Notes: generated by a model not told the origin, from the sequence alone. Positions 1-11,236 are shown, counted from the first letter of the stretch. The stretch is DNA of 64,000 bases from Delphinus delphis (GCF_949987515.2 NC_082688.1:75520731-75584730), one strand, 5' to 3'. Numbers and translations: made by a program.

Positions 1-19
1 ATTTACTCTTCACCATAAG

Positions 20-140
20 TAGTTACTATTATGATCCCTACTTTAAAGCTAAGGAAGCTGAGGCTTTGAGAGGGTAACTCATCTGAAGTTACAGTTAGAA
101 AGCGGAGGAGCCCAGATTTGAATCCAGACAGTATAACTAG
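20..140 (-). repeat. MIR SINE fragment, antisense
   Basis: The stretch reads like the reverse complement of the MIR core: a segment resembling 'ccattttacagatgaggaaa' followed by a diverged 'gagccc..atttgaatcc' motif. It is heavily mutated and has no flanking duplications. MIR is an ancient tRNA-derived SINE with no present activity. Confidence 0.6.
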
Positions 141-153
141 AAAGGAAATCCTC

Positions 154-303
154 CTGTTGACTTCCGTCAGACAGCATCTAACTTCCCTCATGCTCCCACG
201 CTCCCATTGCTAGCCAGCACCCTTCTATTGATACCTTTTAATTCAGATCCATTTGATTACTCAATAGATATTTATTGAACCCCTACCTTGTGTCAGGCAC
301 TGG
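154..303 (+). repeat. Local direct duplication, copy 1 (150 bp)
   Basis: These 150 bases recur at 1412-1561 with a constant offset of 1258 bases, no gaps and four mismatches by eye (about 97% identity). The last 40 bases resemble an antisense L2/MIR 3' end ('caggcactgg'), but the first 90 bases do not look like a common repeat. It looks like a recent local duplication rather than two insertions of a family. Confidence 0.85.
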
Positions 304-1411
304 CACATACTAACAATACCATAGGGCTCATGGTAGAAATTCAGGGCGTTTGGCGTTCTCCAATGACTAGCATTTCCAGAAAGTTGCAAGTATCAGTTGC
401 AAAGTGAGTCCCGGATACTTGAGGCCTATGCACAGGAAGCTGTTATGCGTGGGTCATCAGGAAAGGCATCGAAAGCTGACTGTGACATCCTCTTAGTCCC
501 ACTGAAGTACAGCAATGCAAACATCCCTCCATTTGTCAGGGGTCCCAGTACAGTCAGAAGCGTGGCTCTGGTAAACACACAAATAGTGGTGGTTCCCTGC
601 AGAGTTAGCCAGTAGAGTCCCGGTAATCACCTTTCACTTTCTTCTTGATGACAAGACTCCAGGCTTCTCACCAAAGCCTCTAATGCAACCCCAGGATTGC
701 CAGCTGTGCTCCTTGGTGGAAGCAATGCATTAATGGTGTGAAAAATTGCAGCTCAGAAGCCCTTCCTTGGGCAACTGTGGTGACAAACAGGCTGCTTTTG
801 CTGCCAAGGGGCCAGGTCTCCTGGTAGAGCATGCAATTCAATGTTCACCTCAAATGCATGGAAATTGGCATTCTGTTCACATTTCTGTGGTCACCAGCCT
901 GAATATTTGCCTGGAGCCCTGCTGTTTCAGGCAGTTACTGAGGCCAGTAGAGCTGGGAAAAAGAGGAGACTAAACAGTATCTCAGCTACTCTGCAAAATC
1001 AAACCTGAAAGAGAGGTGAAAAACAGCACACTAGTTTTTCTGTTCCTCTGATAATGACATCAAACCATTATTTATGGGTGAGTGCCACAAAGGTTGCCTT
1101 TCTGGATGGTGGAATAAGAAACGTGAAATCATTTTACGAAGTTCAAGTATTATACAAAGGCAAGATGGATGCTAGTGTGGTGAACACTGGATTGGCCTCT
1201 GGCGGAATAGGAGGAGAGAAAACAGTGTGGGGGAGAGACCAGGATGTACATGTAAGCTGACAGCAGGTTCTGCCTTGAATGGCATGTGTAAGCATAGGAA
1301 GTTACTAGGGTGCTTTAAATCCATTTCAAACCAGGCTGCGAGCCATAACTTGCAGCATCCAGCTCTCCTGGGGAGACGTACCTGTCACTGAACCAGGGCG
1401 TTTGTTTCAGT
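304..1411. other. Unassigned interval
   Basis: No family or exon was recognised. Open frames at 397-615 and 746-973 are 72-75 codons long and resemble no protein I know. This interval lies between the two copies of the 150-bp duplication. Confidence 0.4.
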
Positions 1412-1561
1412 CTGTTGACTTCCGTCAGACAGCATCTAACTTCCCTCATGCTCCAACGCTCCCGTTGCTAGCCAACACCCTTCTACTGATACCTTTTAAT
1501 TCAGATCCATTTGATTACTCAATAGATATTTATTGAACCCCTACCTTGTGTCAGGCACTGG
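1412..1561 (+). repeat. Local direct duplication, copy 2 (150 bp)
   Basis: This is the partner of 154-303, in the same orientation, gap-free and with four substitutions. It continues into an antisense L2-like tail up to about 1660 that copy 1 does not share at comparable identity, so the duplication boundary falls within the L2-like sequence. Confidence 0.85.
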
Positions 1562-1660
1562 TCTACACACTGCCCAGATAAATAAGATGTGGCATTTCCC
1601 TCTATGTCTGGTAGGACGAGAGACAAACATAGGCAGGAAAAAGGGATTGCTGGTCCTGTG
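1519..1660 (-). repeat. L2 3'-end fragment, antisense
   Basis: It reads 'tatttattgaacccctacc' then 'caggcactgg', the complement of the L2 3' end ('gtgcctggcacatagtagg...caataaat'). It is diverged and overlaps copy 2 of the local duplication. Confidence 0.55.
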
Positions 1661-1869
1661 AACTTACCTATATAGTGTATAGCTGGGGAAAGAAGGGAGA
1701 AGGGATTCAGTCCTCTCTGAGAGGGAGTGGGATGGAGGCAGATCAGGAAATTCTTCAAGCGGGTCCTGTTTTGGCCTAGAGGTGGGTATGGCTCTATCAG
1801 GAACTTTGCATATTCCTGGCCTGATCTGCTTCATCCAATCCAGAAGGTAATCTTGTTTTCCTTATTTCC

Positions 1870-1945
1870 AAACCAGTACTGGGTACCCATTTTGTGCCAG
1901 GCACTGTGCTAGGAAGTATGGATTTGTGAACTTACAGTCTAGTCT
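1870..1945 (-). repeat. L2/MIR 3'-end scrap, antisense
   Basis: A short stretch containing 'tgccaggcactgtgctagg' matches the end sequence shared by L2 and MIR in antisense orientation. Nothing more of the element can be followed. Confidence 0.5.
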
Positions 1946-2039
1946 TGACGCACACATACAATTAATTGTCTCTACAGAAGGGAAATGCACTCCTGGAAAA
2001 AATTAGTTGGCCTTCACGTGTGTTATTGCCTTAGAATAT

Positions 2040-2465
2040 GTCTGGAGTTCTTTGCCCCGACCTCCCCTTTCACTTCATGGGACTAACTAGTACCCTGATT
2101 TCATGGTTGGGCTAAGGTGTTACTTGCCATGCAAGTCATTACTGAGCCCCCAGGAGGACTGCGCTTCCTGGTTGGGTGGGGCCACATGATCCATCTTGAC
2201 CAATGAGAAGTGAGCAGAGTGATGCGTGCTATACAGGTGGACTGTTGGAACGCTAGTGCCAGGCCCTCCGTGCTCAAGTTGCTCCTGTGTCTTAGCATTT
2301 ACTGCCGTTGGAGGTGATGACTGTCCTATCACCTGGGTCACCATGATTAGCAGAAGCCCCTCAAAAACTGCAGTGGACATCTAGGGTTAGTAAGAAATAA
2401 ACTTTTGTTGTTTTAATGCTCTGAGATTGTGAGTTGTTAATTACCACAGCATAACCCAGGTTGCT
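2040..2465 (+). repeat. LTR/MER-like interspersed repeat, copy A
   Basis: The arrangement (a segment like 'ggccacatgatcc..gaccaatgagaagtgagcag', then a tail 'taagaaataaacttttgtt' and 'accacagcataaccc') matches a family I recall from mammalian genomes but cannot name with certainty. The same order of motifs recurs at 63440-63850. The 'aataaa' near the 3' end suggests an LTR-like element with a polyadenylation signal. Confidence 0.45.
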
Positions 2466-2599
2466 TGGTGATACGTTTTTCGGGGAAGGCCACCAGATTC
2501 CACTAAATAGGTTGGGCCTCTCATCTGTATGCGTTCATTGCTCCCTGCACACACTCTTTCATTAAAAAAAAAAATCATGCTTTATTACATGTTTAACTG

Positions 2600-2725
2600 G
2601 TTAGGCTATAAAAGGAGAGGAACCATACTTGTTTTGTTTATTACCATATCTCTAGGGCCTAGCACAATGATTAGCACATACAAAATAAATACTTGTTTAA
2701 AGAATTAATAAGTGAATGAGTAAAC
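2600..2725 (+). repeat. L2 3'-end fragment
   Basis: A diverged L2 3' end: 'agggcctagcacaatgatta' followed by 'aaataaatacttgtttaa' and 'agtgaatgag'. The usual L2 end is '...aataaatgtttgttgaatgaatga'. Confidence 0.65.
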
Positions 2726-2739
2726 AAATGAACTGGGGA

Positions 2740-4620
2740 TTGTTGCATGGAATCATACGTTTTTGGAGAGACTCAACTCTTCATATAAATACTAAACAGC
2801 TTAAAGTCCTGGGAGCCTGTCAATAACTTCACAGCATTTTTCTCCTCCTGCCCCCCACCCCCAAATGCTGTCCATTGGTTTTAAACAAGCTGAAGGTCAA
2901 ATAATTCTAACTCCGATAGGACAAATTATAGTTCCCAAAGGAATCAGTTTCGCATGACCTATTTGGTGGGAACACAATTTTCCCTTCACTGACCCAGAAT
3001 TTGCTCCATTGCCTTCACCTACATTGGAGGAAATACTGTTCCTGCAAGATGTCACCTTTGGGCCTCCAGTTAGACCATGAGCCTCTGATATGGACAGTGG
3101 CCCACAGACTCCGGACCAATACACGTCTCTTGAAAACACCTTTGAAGAGGTGACTCCCCTCCCGGCACGAACACGACAGTTAACTAAAGCAGGTAAAATT
3201 GTGTCTTGGGAGGATAATGAGGTTTACGTCCCTGCCTGTATCATTTTGGCTGTGTGTGTCTGGTATACTTTCTTGGATCTCATCCAGCTCACCCCAGGGG
3301 GATCATAGCTGGTATACTCTATAGGGCTTTAATGAAGCGCCTGCCTGTGTTAAGAAAATATCAAAGTTGCTCCAGCTTTAAAACAAGTTAAGTTTCGGCA
3401 GCTGCAATTTGGGGGGGCATTATGGGGAACTAATGACAAGAGCACAAGAACCACTGCTGTTGTGTGTCACGTGTACCCCTGAGCCCTGAGTCTTGGCACA
3501 TCTATTTTATACGTGATCCCTGCATTTAATCTAGGACATGGGAGGCACAGGGGAGAGGCAAGCCAGAAGGTCCTTCCACGCTGGCTCGTGGTCAAGAGGC
3601 CTGTGTTCCTTGAGGAGACTAGACAGGCTGGGACGTGATGCAGCAAATGCCAAGTCGCCCCTGCCAATCACTTCCAGCCCCCTCTCACCTGTTCCTCTGC
3701 TGGCCTCCAGGTGACTTGACAGTCTGTCTTGCCTTGGGTATAAACTTATTTCCAGCTCTCCCTCTAAAGCCTGCTGAGCATTTATGCGCAGTGGCACTGG
3801 CTCCATGGCTGAAACAATGGCCCGTGCTCACTGCCACCTCTTTTGTTACGCTTGCTTCCGGCACATTCATCTTGTTGCTAGTTTTTGCTTCCCTGTTTGT
3901 GATTGCCTGAGTTCTGCCATTGTATGACCACGCATCCTAACTTTCCAGTGACAAGGACAGTTTCCTTTGGACGATTAGGGGCAAATAAATACAAATTGCA
4001 TGACTTATAGACCAGAGTGCCCAGTGGGGAAAAACAAACTCTGTGACCTCTGTAATGTTAATCTGGAGATACAGACGCTCACAATGTCGGGAAATGCAGA
4101 AGGTAAGTTGTCCTTCGCAATGCTGTTTGCCTTCAACTTGGAAGGACAGTTCTATGTTATACTGAAGAACTTACAATAAAGCTGTGTCAACACGATAGCT
4201 AATCCATTTTGGCACATCTGCAGTGGGTGTGCCCAGCTGGTGAAAGCCTGATGCTAAGGAAGGATGTCAGTTCAAGCCCTGGGTAGCCCTGTGCGTTTCC
4301 GTAGATCCTATGGCCAGAGACAGCGGCTTCATCCTGGACTTCATTGTTCAGAAAGGAGCCAGGGCAGGGGTGGATATATGAAGAAATAAATCAGTATAGG
4401 TTTATTAAGACAGTGCATAGAGTGTGCTTAAGCAATCCAAGCCATATGCCTAGTCAGTATCCTTTGGTTATATCTCAAATCCAACGTTTTGGGTTCAGTT
4501 GATTGGAGGCTTCTGTTCAGAGTTTATTTGTGGTTCTGAGCCGGATCCCGTTGAACCACTCAGTCAGCAATTCAATCCTTTTGTAAGCCAATGGAGAGCA
4601 AAGGGCTAATGTGACTTATT
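2740..4620. other. Unassigned interval
   Basis: No repeat family or known exon was recognised. Open frames at 3090-3308 and 3531-3910 are 72-91 codons and lie partly on opposite strands over the same bases. An AG/GT donor-like site occurs at 3191-3194, but no acceptor or homology supports an exon. A poly-T run lies at about 4626-4637. Confidence 0.4.
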
Positions 4621-4729
4621 TATCTTTTTTTTTTTTTCCCCAGTCCTTAGAAGGAAGCTGGGCACATAGGCACTCTATAAGCGTTTGTCGAAATTACTGA
4701 ACTACTGTATGGAGAAGGAGGATATACAT

Positions 4730-4900
4730 AGTGCTAATACACAGTGAGCACCTCCTGGGTCCCTGGCATGCTAGGCACTGATAATACAGTGATGAATAGA
4801 ACCATCTTTGCCTCGAATCCATATTCAAGTCTTTCCTCATGAATAATGGATGTAGAAGATGATCTGGACAATGTAGCACTGACCTCAGGTGCTCTAAGGT
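4730..4900 (-). repeat. L2 3'-end fragment, antisense
   Basis: The series 'gagcacctcctgggtccctg', 'gctaggcactgataatacag', 'tgatgaatag' follows the antisense L2 3' end. The 108-codon minus-strand frame across 4734-5060 runs through this repeat and is not taken as a gene. Confidence 0.6.
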
Positions 4901-5284
4901 CAGCTTTGGAATTGCCCAAGTTCATGATTAATGACTTCAAGGAGGTTTGTGGTACCTTCTTGGCCATCTCTTGTTCTGCACATATCCTTAATCTGCTTGG
5001 AGAATGGAGAGTGTAGGCCTCTAGCATGGACTTAGATATGGCAAAAAACTCATTGACCAAGCTGGTCCCTCTTCAAGAAGTGCTGATTCCCTGCCTGGGG
5101 GTTGATGGCTGGGAGCATCTCACAGACACACCATGGATCATGCATGTTCAATACTTCATTGTTCAATAGCTCTCATGTCTAACTCTGTAACCTTAGTGAA
5201 AACAAGGCTATAATAGAAAGCACCTGGGAAGCTCTGACTCATCCCTCCTTGTGTTCCCCCCAGCATCTGTACACCCCTTTCCCA

Positions 5285-5360
5285 TAGAAGTTATTATGGT
5301 AGAGCACTCATTTATTGCTGTCTTCTTCCCTTGGCTGTGAGCTCCTTGAGGATCCAGACT
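5285..5360 (+). repeat. L2 3'-end scrap
   Basis: The phrase 'gctgtgagctccttgagga' is characteristic of the L2 3' region in sense orientation. The remainder is too diverged to extend. Confidence 0.5.
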
Positions 5361-5369
5361 ACTGTATGT

Positions 5370-5940
5370 ATAATTGGCCCAGAATCAACCTGCACAGGGA
5401 GCTCAGAGCCATGATGCTAAGGGCTGAAGCTTTCTTTGGGAGAAGCAAAGCAGTTCAAATCTCTGACTTCCACTTTCTCTTTTTAGGTTGCTCCAAGCTT
5501 CAAGGACATTTCTATTTTGTTCACATCTTTTTTTTGCTGATAATTTGCTGAGATAGGCCCAGGAGTCCTCTTTACCCTTTTGAAAAAGTCAAACAGGAAC
5601 AAGAGTGGGTCCTGGGAAAATCATGCAGGAAGAGAGAGAGGTTAATGCAGGGCCACTTGTTGCAGTGGCAGGAGTACCAGTCACATTGAATGTAATGTAA
5701 TGTGAATGGTGCGCCTTGGAGCTGCTTCTGTGAACGCTTGCCTCCTCCCTCGTCAGCGGTCACTCCTGCGCAAAGGGGCAGCCAGTTCTCCAGGATAAGA
5801 GAGAGTATGGGGATGTCAAACACCACAGTGTTCGCACCATCCTGCAGTGTATTGGAGCAATGACTACGCCTCAGGGCTCTGTGGTGAGGACAGTCAGCAG
5901 GAAGAACGCAATCGTAGCCACACTTTACCATCACTGATAG
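5370..5940. other. Unassigned interval
   Basis: No known element or exon was recognised. A minus-strand open frame of 120 codons at 5572-5934 has no recognisable domain and no homology visible to me. Confidence 0.35.
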
Positions 5941-5944
5941 TCAT

Positions 5945-6035
5945 TGTCTTAATCTCTTATTTATCTCCTTATCAGCAGTTTTAGGCACCCAGCACATGGT
6001 AGATACTCAACAGGTGATGGGTGGGACTCACTGGA
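5945..6035 (+). repeat. L2 3'-end scrap
   Basis: 'ggcacccagcacatggtaga' followed by 'tactcaacaggtgatggg' resembles the L2 end 'cctggcacatagtaggtgctcaataaat' in sense orientation. Confidence 0.5.
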
Positions 6036-6197
6036 TGATGGCAGCTCGTCCTCCATAACTCCTCTTACATAATTATGCACAGTAAGAATCATCAGTGAGG
6101 TAAGAAGGCTTAAGGATATGTGCAGATATTTGCTGCCCACTGATGGGCTGGGTTTGCTGCTTTTGCTCTTACGTATTCCATTTTGAGCATTTTAAAA

Positions 6198-6342
6198 AGA
6201 GCATAAACTTTAGAGTCATTTTCAGATTCTGGCTCTCCTATTTATTACATGCAAGATCTTGCAAAGTTCTGAGCCACATTTTCCTCATCTGAAAAATGGG
6301 GATAATATTACCTAGCCTAGGTGCTCAGTAGTTATTATTATC
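6198..6342 (+). repeat. MIR SINE
   Basis: MIR core in sense orientation: 'tagagtcattttcagattct', 'cacattttcctcatctgaaa', 'aatggggataatattaccta', then 'gctcagtagttattattatc'. It is old and diverged. Confidence 0.75.
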
Positions 6343-6485
6343 GTCAAAACATGGATCTTTGCCTCCTATGTGTCCAACACCTAGTTTCCCTTTCCCACCA
6401 TGTTTGATTTCTTTCCCACAGACTTTTGGTATGACCGTGGCATGCCACTGAATTTCTAGTTTTCATCCTGACATTCTGGATCTGT

Positions 6486-6650
6486 ATGGTAGCCACTAAC
6501 CAGATATAGATATGTAAAATTTAAATTAATTAAATCTAATTAAGAATTTATTTTCTCAGTAGCACTGCAGCCACATGTTGGCTACCATATTGGACAGCAC
6601 AGCTATAAAATATTCCATCGCTGCAGAAAGTTTTGTAGTTCTGTGCTGCC
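6486..6650. mobile_element. hAT-like MER DNA element, copy A
   Basis: The ends 'tggtagccactaaccagata' and 'ttggctaccatattggacag' with an AT-rich middle built on 'aatttaaattaatt' match a non-autonomous hAT-type MER family. A second copy lies at 39519-39690. The subfamily was not assigned. Confidence 0.55.
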
Positions 6651-6674
6651 CTAGATCTTGTTATCTCTGACATC

Positions 6675-7215
6675 TGGACTGTCACAGATTGAGTCCCCCA
6701 GGAGAGAGACTCTGAGGCAGAGATTTACATTCAGGAAATTGATTTGTGGGGGGAGTAGTCTCGGGAACAAATCTGGAAGGGAGTGAGGGAAATAAGATTA
6801 GGCAAAGGGAGAGGTTGAACTGTGAAGCAGTCACAAAAGAGGCTTCAGTATATCCCAGGGGGACCTTTGAATCTGGGATGGCTCTTCAGAAATTTCTGGA
6901 ATTGAGGCAAGGGGGCCAGACCTCTGTACCCCTTCGACAACAATCACTGGATATTGGCTGCCCCACTCTCCTCCTGAAGAAGGGGCATATACTTGAGGGA
7001 AGCCGCTTTCTTTTAATAAGGGGGAATGGCAGGGAAGGACACAGGACCGGGCTGTGAGTTGTCAGATGCCAATAGTACTAGCAGCTGAGGAATAAATGCC
7101 TCCATCCTGAAGGAGCAATGGAGTGGCTCACCAGTGTCCCCTGCATGGGCCCATTGGAGCTCTGATGTGCTGTCACATCTCAGCCTCCTGATACCCGAAG
7201 ATCTTGTGCTCAGGG
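6675..7215 (+). repeat. Probable LTR/MER-type repeat
   Basis: The motif order ('ggacctttgaatctgggatg', 'ggaattgaggcaagggggcc', 'tctcagcctcctgatacccg') resembles a dispersed mammalian repeat I have seen, but I cannot name it. No TG..CA ends or target duplication could be fixed. The 103-codon frame at 6746-7057 lies inside it. Confidence 0.35.
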
Positions 7216-7499
7216 CTTCTGCCTCATCAACTCTTTTCTGTGGTTGTTCCTGCTCAATGTAACACAACTGATGGGCCATAAATGAGAGAGTTTTTCTGAG
7301 ACTCATCGTTTCTTCTATCTTTCAACTGATGGTACTAATTAAAGCCCAAAGCAAGTGGTGTTGGAGCCATATATACGTTATCTCTGTGGGTCTAATCTTC
7401 TCACCTTTAAAATGAAAACAAAAGGTGGAGTGAATAGAACTAATTCTGCAGCTAGGCTAGCACTGGCATTTATCCTTCTGCAGTCCAATGTGAGCACAA

Positions 7500-7790
7500 T
7501 AGTCGTCTTTGGATGATGTTGATTATAAGTAATAGAAATCAACTCAAGTTGATCTAAGCAAAAGGGACATTTATAAGAAGGATACTAGAGTATCGCATGG
7601 GATCCAAGGGCAACCCAGCTGGAATCACATCCATGCCCTTATTCCAGCTATTGTCATGTTAGGGTAGAACCACTTTTTCCCCCAATCAGCACGTTCCCAT
7701 GTGGAAAGACTTCTGTTAGTGTAGGACTCCTGGCTCCTTTCTACCCCCTCACTCACTCCTCCGTGGGGAACGATGACTTATCTAATTGGT
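7500..7790. repeat. Possible old interspersed repeat
   Basis: The beginning ('agtaatagaaatcaactcaa' then 'gatctaagcaaaagggacat') resembles a common mammalian dispersed repeat. The family was not identified and the limits are approximate. Confidence 0.35.
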
Positions 7791-7799
7791 GAGTTTGCA

Positions 7800-9360
7800 A
7801 GAATAAACTGGGCATATTTGACTCATCCTTTTCCTTCTTTTTGGGATCTATCTGCTTGCTGAGAACATACACTCTGCTTTGCTCCTTCATCCCATATGTT
7901 TTAAGATGCCTGCAAGGTGCTTGTAGGGAAAACCTGTGGTGGTCCTTTTACTGTGATTGGAAGGGTAGGTCTGCTTAATCTGAGGTTATGAACTGGGAAA
8001 CCAACTTTGCCATATACCTAAAGCTGTGATCGCTAAACTGTATCACAAATAAAGGGGGATATTTTGATTTCCACATGTATCCTGAGTCTCCTGCTTGGTT
8101 CAGAACTCAGGCACGGAAGAGGGATCTTCGTATTGAGGCTTCTCCAACTCTAACACATCTCTCTTCTTTCCATTTTCTTCGGTTCAGCTCTTCCTGATTT
8201 TTCATTCACATGGAAGATGACTGTATTTGCATCCATCAGTTCCTAAAGCCACTTGCAGCAACTGACTGGTGACCTTTCAATCTCAATTCCAAATTCATAA
8301 GATGAGTATCTGATTGACTTAACTTTGGTCGGATGTCCATCTTTGGTTGAAAAAACTGGGCACAACTGGGGGAGGATAAGTTTACATATTATAGAAATGA
8401 CTTTTCCGGGTGGCGAAGTAGTTGGCAGAAAGTGAGGTAGTTGTGACTGCCCAAAGCAGTCTTTTGCACAACCATGGCAAGGGTTAGGTATTTTGGACCA
8501 ATTAAATGTTTTCATTAAACTGATTAAAAAGTGACTTTTAAGTCTGTTCTTGTCATGGTGGTCTTCATGTTTCTGTTGCTATGAATCTATATTCTTTTTA
8601 AACTGAACTTTCAGCTCAGAGCTGTTTACATGCCTAACTCTAGAGGGAGCCCTGAGAATCATTTGATTAAATAATCTCTTTAATCTGTTTCCCCTAAAGG
8701 TCATACGCTATTGAAAGTTTTGCTGGGCCGTTGTGTGCAAAGGAAAAGAAAAAGGGGGAAAAGTCAACATTTCATGGGACATAGGTCAAGCCAACAGGTA
8801 GTACACTGCCATCCAGAAAGATTTTCCTTTACTTAGATATCACCAAACTTCATACGAATGGTAGCTTTCAATGGCATTTCAGACCATCAGATAATCTCTT
8901 CCTCAGATTGTGATGCTCCATAATAAAGTATATTATCAAACCAGAGCAACCTCTATGCTTTCACTTCAGAGTAACTCTTATTTTCTAGAAACCCAGAGCC
9001 AGCTCAAAGTAGTTTTCTTTAACAATCGTGTAGGTCATCTGACCTGTCTCACACCAAAGGCAGGATATGGATGACGAGCCACGCTGCTGATAAATTAATC
9101 TTCAATCAACATGTGTATATGTGTCCTCTAGAAGTCACCATGGATATTGCATGGTTTCTTTTATTGTAGAACTGAGGGGCAAGTTACATGTCAAGATGAA
9201 ATCAATGTGAAATTGATGGGCTGAGAGGAATTTGGTCTTAAGGGCTTTGCCATGGTGTTAACAATCAAGTTATTCTTTCCCCTGCCTTACTGAACTATTT
9301 TATTTTCAGTAGCAAATTCTCCACAGAAAATTCTATATACCCTTCCAACATAATTCCTTT
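7800..9360. other. Unassigned interval
   Basis: Nothing was recognised on either strand apart from A/T-rich patches. The 90-codon minus-strand frame at 8243-8515 has no recognisable domain. Confidence 0.4.
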
Positions 9361-9785
9361 TTTTCAAGTATTTTGAACTTCATCATTATATTTATTTCTG
9401 TTTTTATTATAACATTGGTATGTGCTCACTTTATAAAGCTGATAAAATAAAAAATAAGAAAGATGAAAAATTATTCATAATCCTACTACTATAACATTTT
9501 AGACTGTTTCCTACTAGTTTATTTAGGCTTTCAAAAAAACAAAATTGAATTTATTTTGTATCTGTAGTTTTGTTTCTGCTTTTTTCCTAACTGCTATTAT
9601 AGCAGGCATTAACTGTATTGTTACAACTACCCTTAACACCCATAATTTTTAATGACTGCTTAACCATTCTCCTTTTGTTGGATATTTTGTTTGGTTTCAC
9701 TTTTTCATATTTATAAAAGATTCTATAACTTATAGAGCTGTATGGATGATACTACAATTTGTATATTAGTTATAAAAAATGTATA
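9361..9785 (-). repeat. AT-rich L1-like 3' sequence, antisense
   Basis: The text leads into 'attaattcccagaagtagaa', which resembles the antisense L1M 3' segment ('attcctagaagtggaattgctgggtcaaa'). The rest is diverged and low in complexity. Confidence 0.4.
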
Positions 9786-9846
9786 TATGTATTTTTTTTC
9801 CTTCAGATTAATTCCCAGAAGTAGAATTGGAATTACTAGGTCAATG
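9786..9846 (+). repeat. Left arm of a long direct repeat flanking a SINE
   Basis: These 61 bases recur at 10203-10259, sharing the block 'attaattcccagaagt' and 'gaattggaattactaggtca' with one substitution and a small length difference in the T run. The arms sit immediately around the CHR SINE at 9847-10190. Confidence 0.8.
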
Positions 9847-10190
9847 GTTTTTTAAAATTAATTTATTTATTTTTGGCTGCATTGGGTCTTCATTGCCGTG
9901 CGCGGGCTTTCTCTAGTTGTGGTGAGTGGGGGCTACTCTTCACTGCAGTGCGCAGGCTTCTCATTGCAGTGGCTTGTTGCAGAGCGTGGGCTGTAGGCAC
10001 GTGGGCTTCAGCAGTTGCGGCCACGGGTTTCAGTAGTTGTGGCTCGTGGGCTCTAGAGCTCAGGCTTAGTAGTTGTGGCACACGGGCTTAGTTGCTCCAC
10101 GGCATGTGGTATCTTCCTGGACCAGGGCTTGAACCCGTGTCCCGTGCATTGGCAGGCGGATTCTTAACCACTACACCACCAGGGAAGTCC
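9847..10190 (-). mobile_element. CHR-type SINE, older form, antisense
   Basis: On the plus strand it starts with an A/T-rich tail and ends with 'ccaccagggaagtccc', the complement of the tRNA-Glu-derived head 'gggacttccctggtggtg'. The complement of the RNA polymerase III B box ('ggcttgaaccc') is visible near 10128. It has no coding capacity and was mobilised by LINE enzymes. The 72-75-codon frames at 9873-10319 read through it. Confidence 0.9.
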
Positions 10191-10202
10191 CATAGGCCTT
10201 CC

Positions 10203-10259
10203 TATGTTTTTTCCTTTGGATTAATTCCCAGAAGTGGAATTGGAATTACTAGGTCAATG
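10203..10259 (+). repeat. Right arm of a long direct repeat flanking a SINE
   Basis: This is the partner of 9786-9846. Eleven bases separate it from the SINE head end at 10190. Confidence 0.8.
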
Positions 10260-10262
10260 TTC

Positions 10263-10800
10263 CTTTTTAATGTTCTCTTCTTCTTGACTCAGGCCCAAAA
10301 AGATTTGCTGGATGCTTGAGAAAGATACACTTTCTTGGCCTGAGATTCCTTGGGACAAAATCAAAACATGTTCTTTTCATTTCAGTGGTGATGATTATGT
10401 CCCTCTTTGCTTTGGACTGTTTTCAGATGCTTTCATTCTCCCCATCCCCTACCGCCCAACACTCAGAAAACGCACACTATTCAATCATGAAAAATGGAGA
10501 GTTTCTGCTTATCTTGTCCTGGCTGAGAAAGAAATCTCCTAGCAATTTTAAACAATATAGTGGAAAGTGCAGGAGTTCTAAGTGATTTTAAGGTGTTTCT
10601 TTTTTCTTTTTTCCTCAGGCATGCTGTACACATTTGCTGCTAAAATCAGTGACCTCAAATGCCTGTGGAGTTATAAACACTTGGTGGGCACTTGTGGGAT
10701 GGAGGAAATCACACTGGATTTGGGTGGGAATATCTGGCTCAGGCCCTGGTGCTCTGCCACCTTTGTGTCTGTTTCACACCACGTGAAGTACTTTATTTGA
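10263..10800. other. Unassigned interval
   Basis: Three overlapping plus-strand open frames of 72-89 codons occur at 10312-10800 in different phases. None resembles a known protein and no splice-site framework was seen. 'ttttttcttttttcctcag|gc' at about 10600-10620 looks like a 3' splice acceptor, but an exon cannot be supported by eye. Confidence 0.35.
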
Positions 10801-10804
10801 AATC

Positions 10805-10945
10805 CATGGCCTCATTCAATCCTTATGGTGACCCCCTGAGCTAGCTATTATCACTCTCATTATATGGCTGGGAGAGCCCAGGTTTAGCAGTGAGGCATGG
10901 CTGCCCAATGATAGACTTTAGGAAGATCAGAATTCTGATCCCAAA
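10805..10945 (-). repeat. MIR SINE fragment, antisense
   Basis: 'ctcattcaatccttatggtg' and 'tagctattatcactctcatt' match the complement of MIR ('ctcatttaatcctcacaaca...attattatccccatt'). Confidence 0.65.
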
Positions 10946-10991
10946 CATTTGCTGTTCCCATTGTCCCAGGCTGTTCTCGTTATCCATGTTT

Positions 10992-11125
10992 CATTGAACA
11001 AGTACTTAACCCCTCTGAGTCTTACTCGGTTCCTTTTAAGTTGTAGATGATTTTATATATACCCCACAGGGCTTTTGTGATAATCAGGTGAGACAATTTA
11101 AACTGAGTGTGCTATTTGAAGTGGA
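10992..11125 (+). repeat. MIR SINE fragment
   Basis: 'aagtacttaacccctctgag', 'tcttactcggttccttttaa' and 'ggcttttgtgataatcaggt' follow the sense MIR core in order. It lies head-on to the antisense MIR just upstream. Confidence 0.65.
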
Positions 11126-11194
11126 AAACGAGTGTTAGGAATTATGAGTATGCTAATGAAAAAGGTAACTAATGTTGTTGTTTCTCCCCCCCAG

Positions 11195-11236
11195 GGGATA
11201 TTGCTTTATTTATTTACTTATTAATTTAATTTAATT
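11195..11236 (-). repeat. A/T-rich tail of an antisense L1 (left part)
   Basis: The T/A-rich stretch 'tttatttatttacttattaa' is probably the poly(A) tail side of the L1 that continues at 11856, split by the LTR insertion. Confidence 0.45.

Noticed and set aside
3090..3308. Possible exon with an AG/GT donor-like site at 3191-3194
   Set aside because: No acceptor, no second exon and no recognisable protein; a GT donor match alone is common by chance.
9847..10190. tRNA-like sequences in the SINE heads as tRNA genes
   Set aside because: They are CHR SINE heads with a SINE body and A-rich tail, mostly with target duplications, and not mature-tRNA-like over their full length.
10582..10800. Possible exon after an acceptor-like 'ttttcctcag' near 10618
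   Set aside because: Overlapping frames in several phases and no homology; the pyrimidine tract may be chance.
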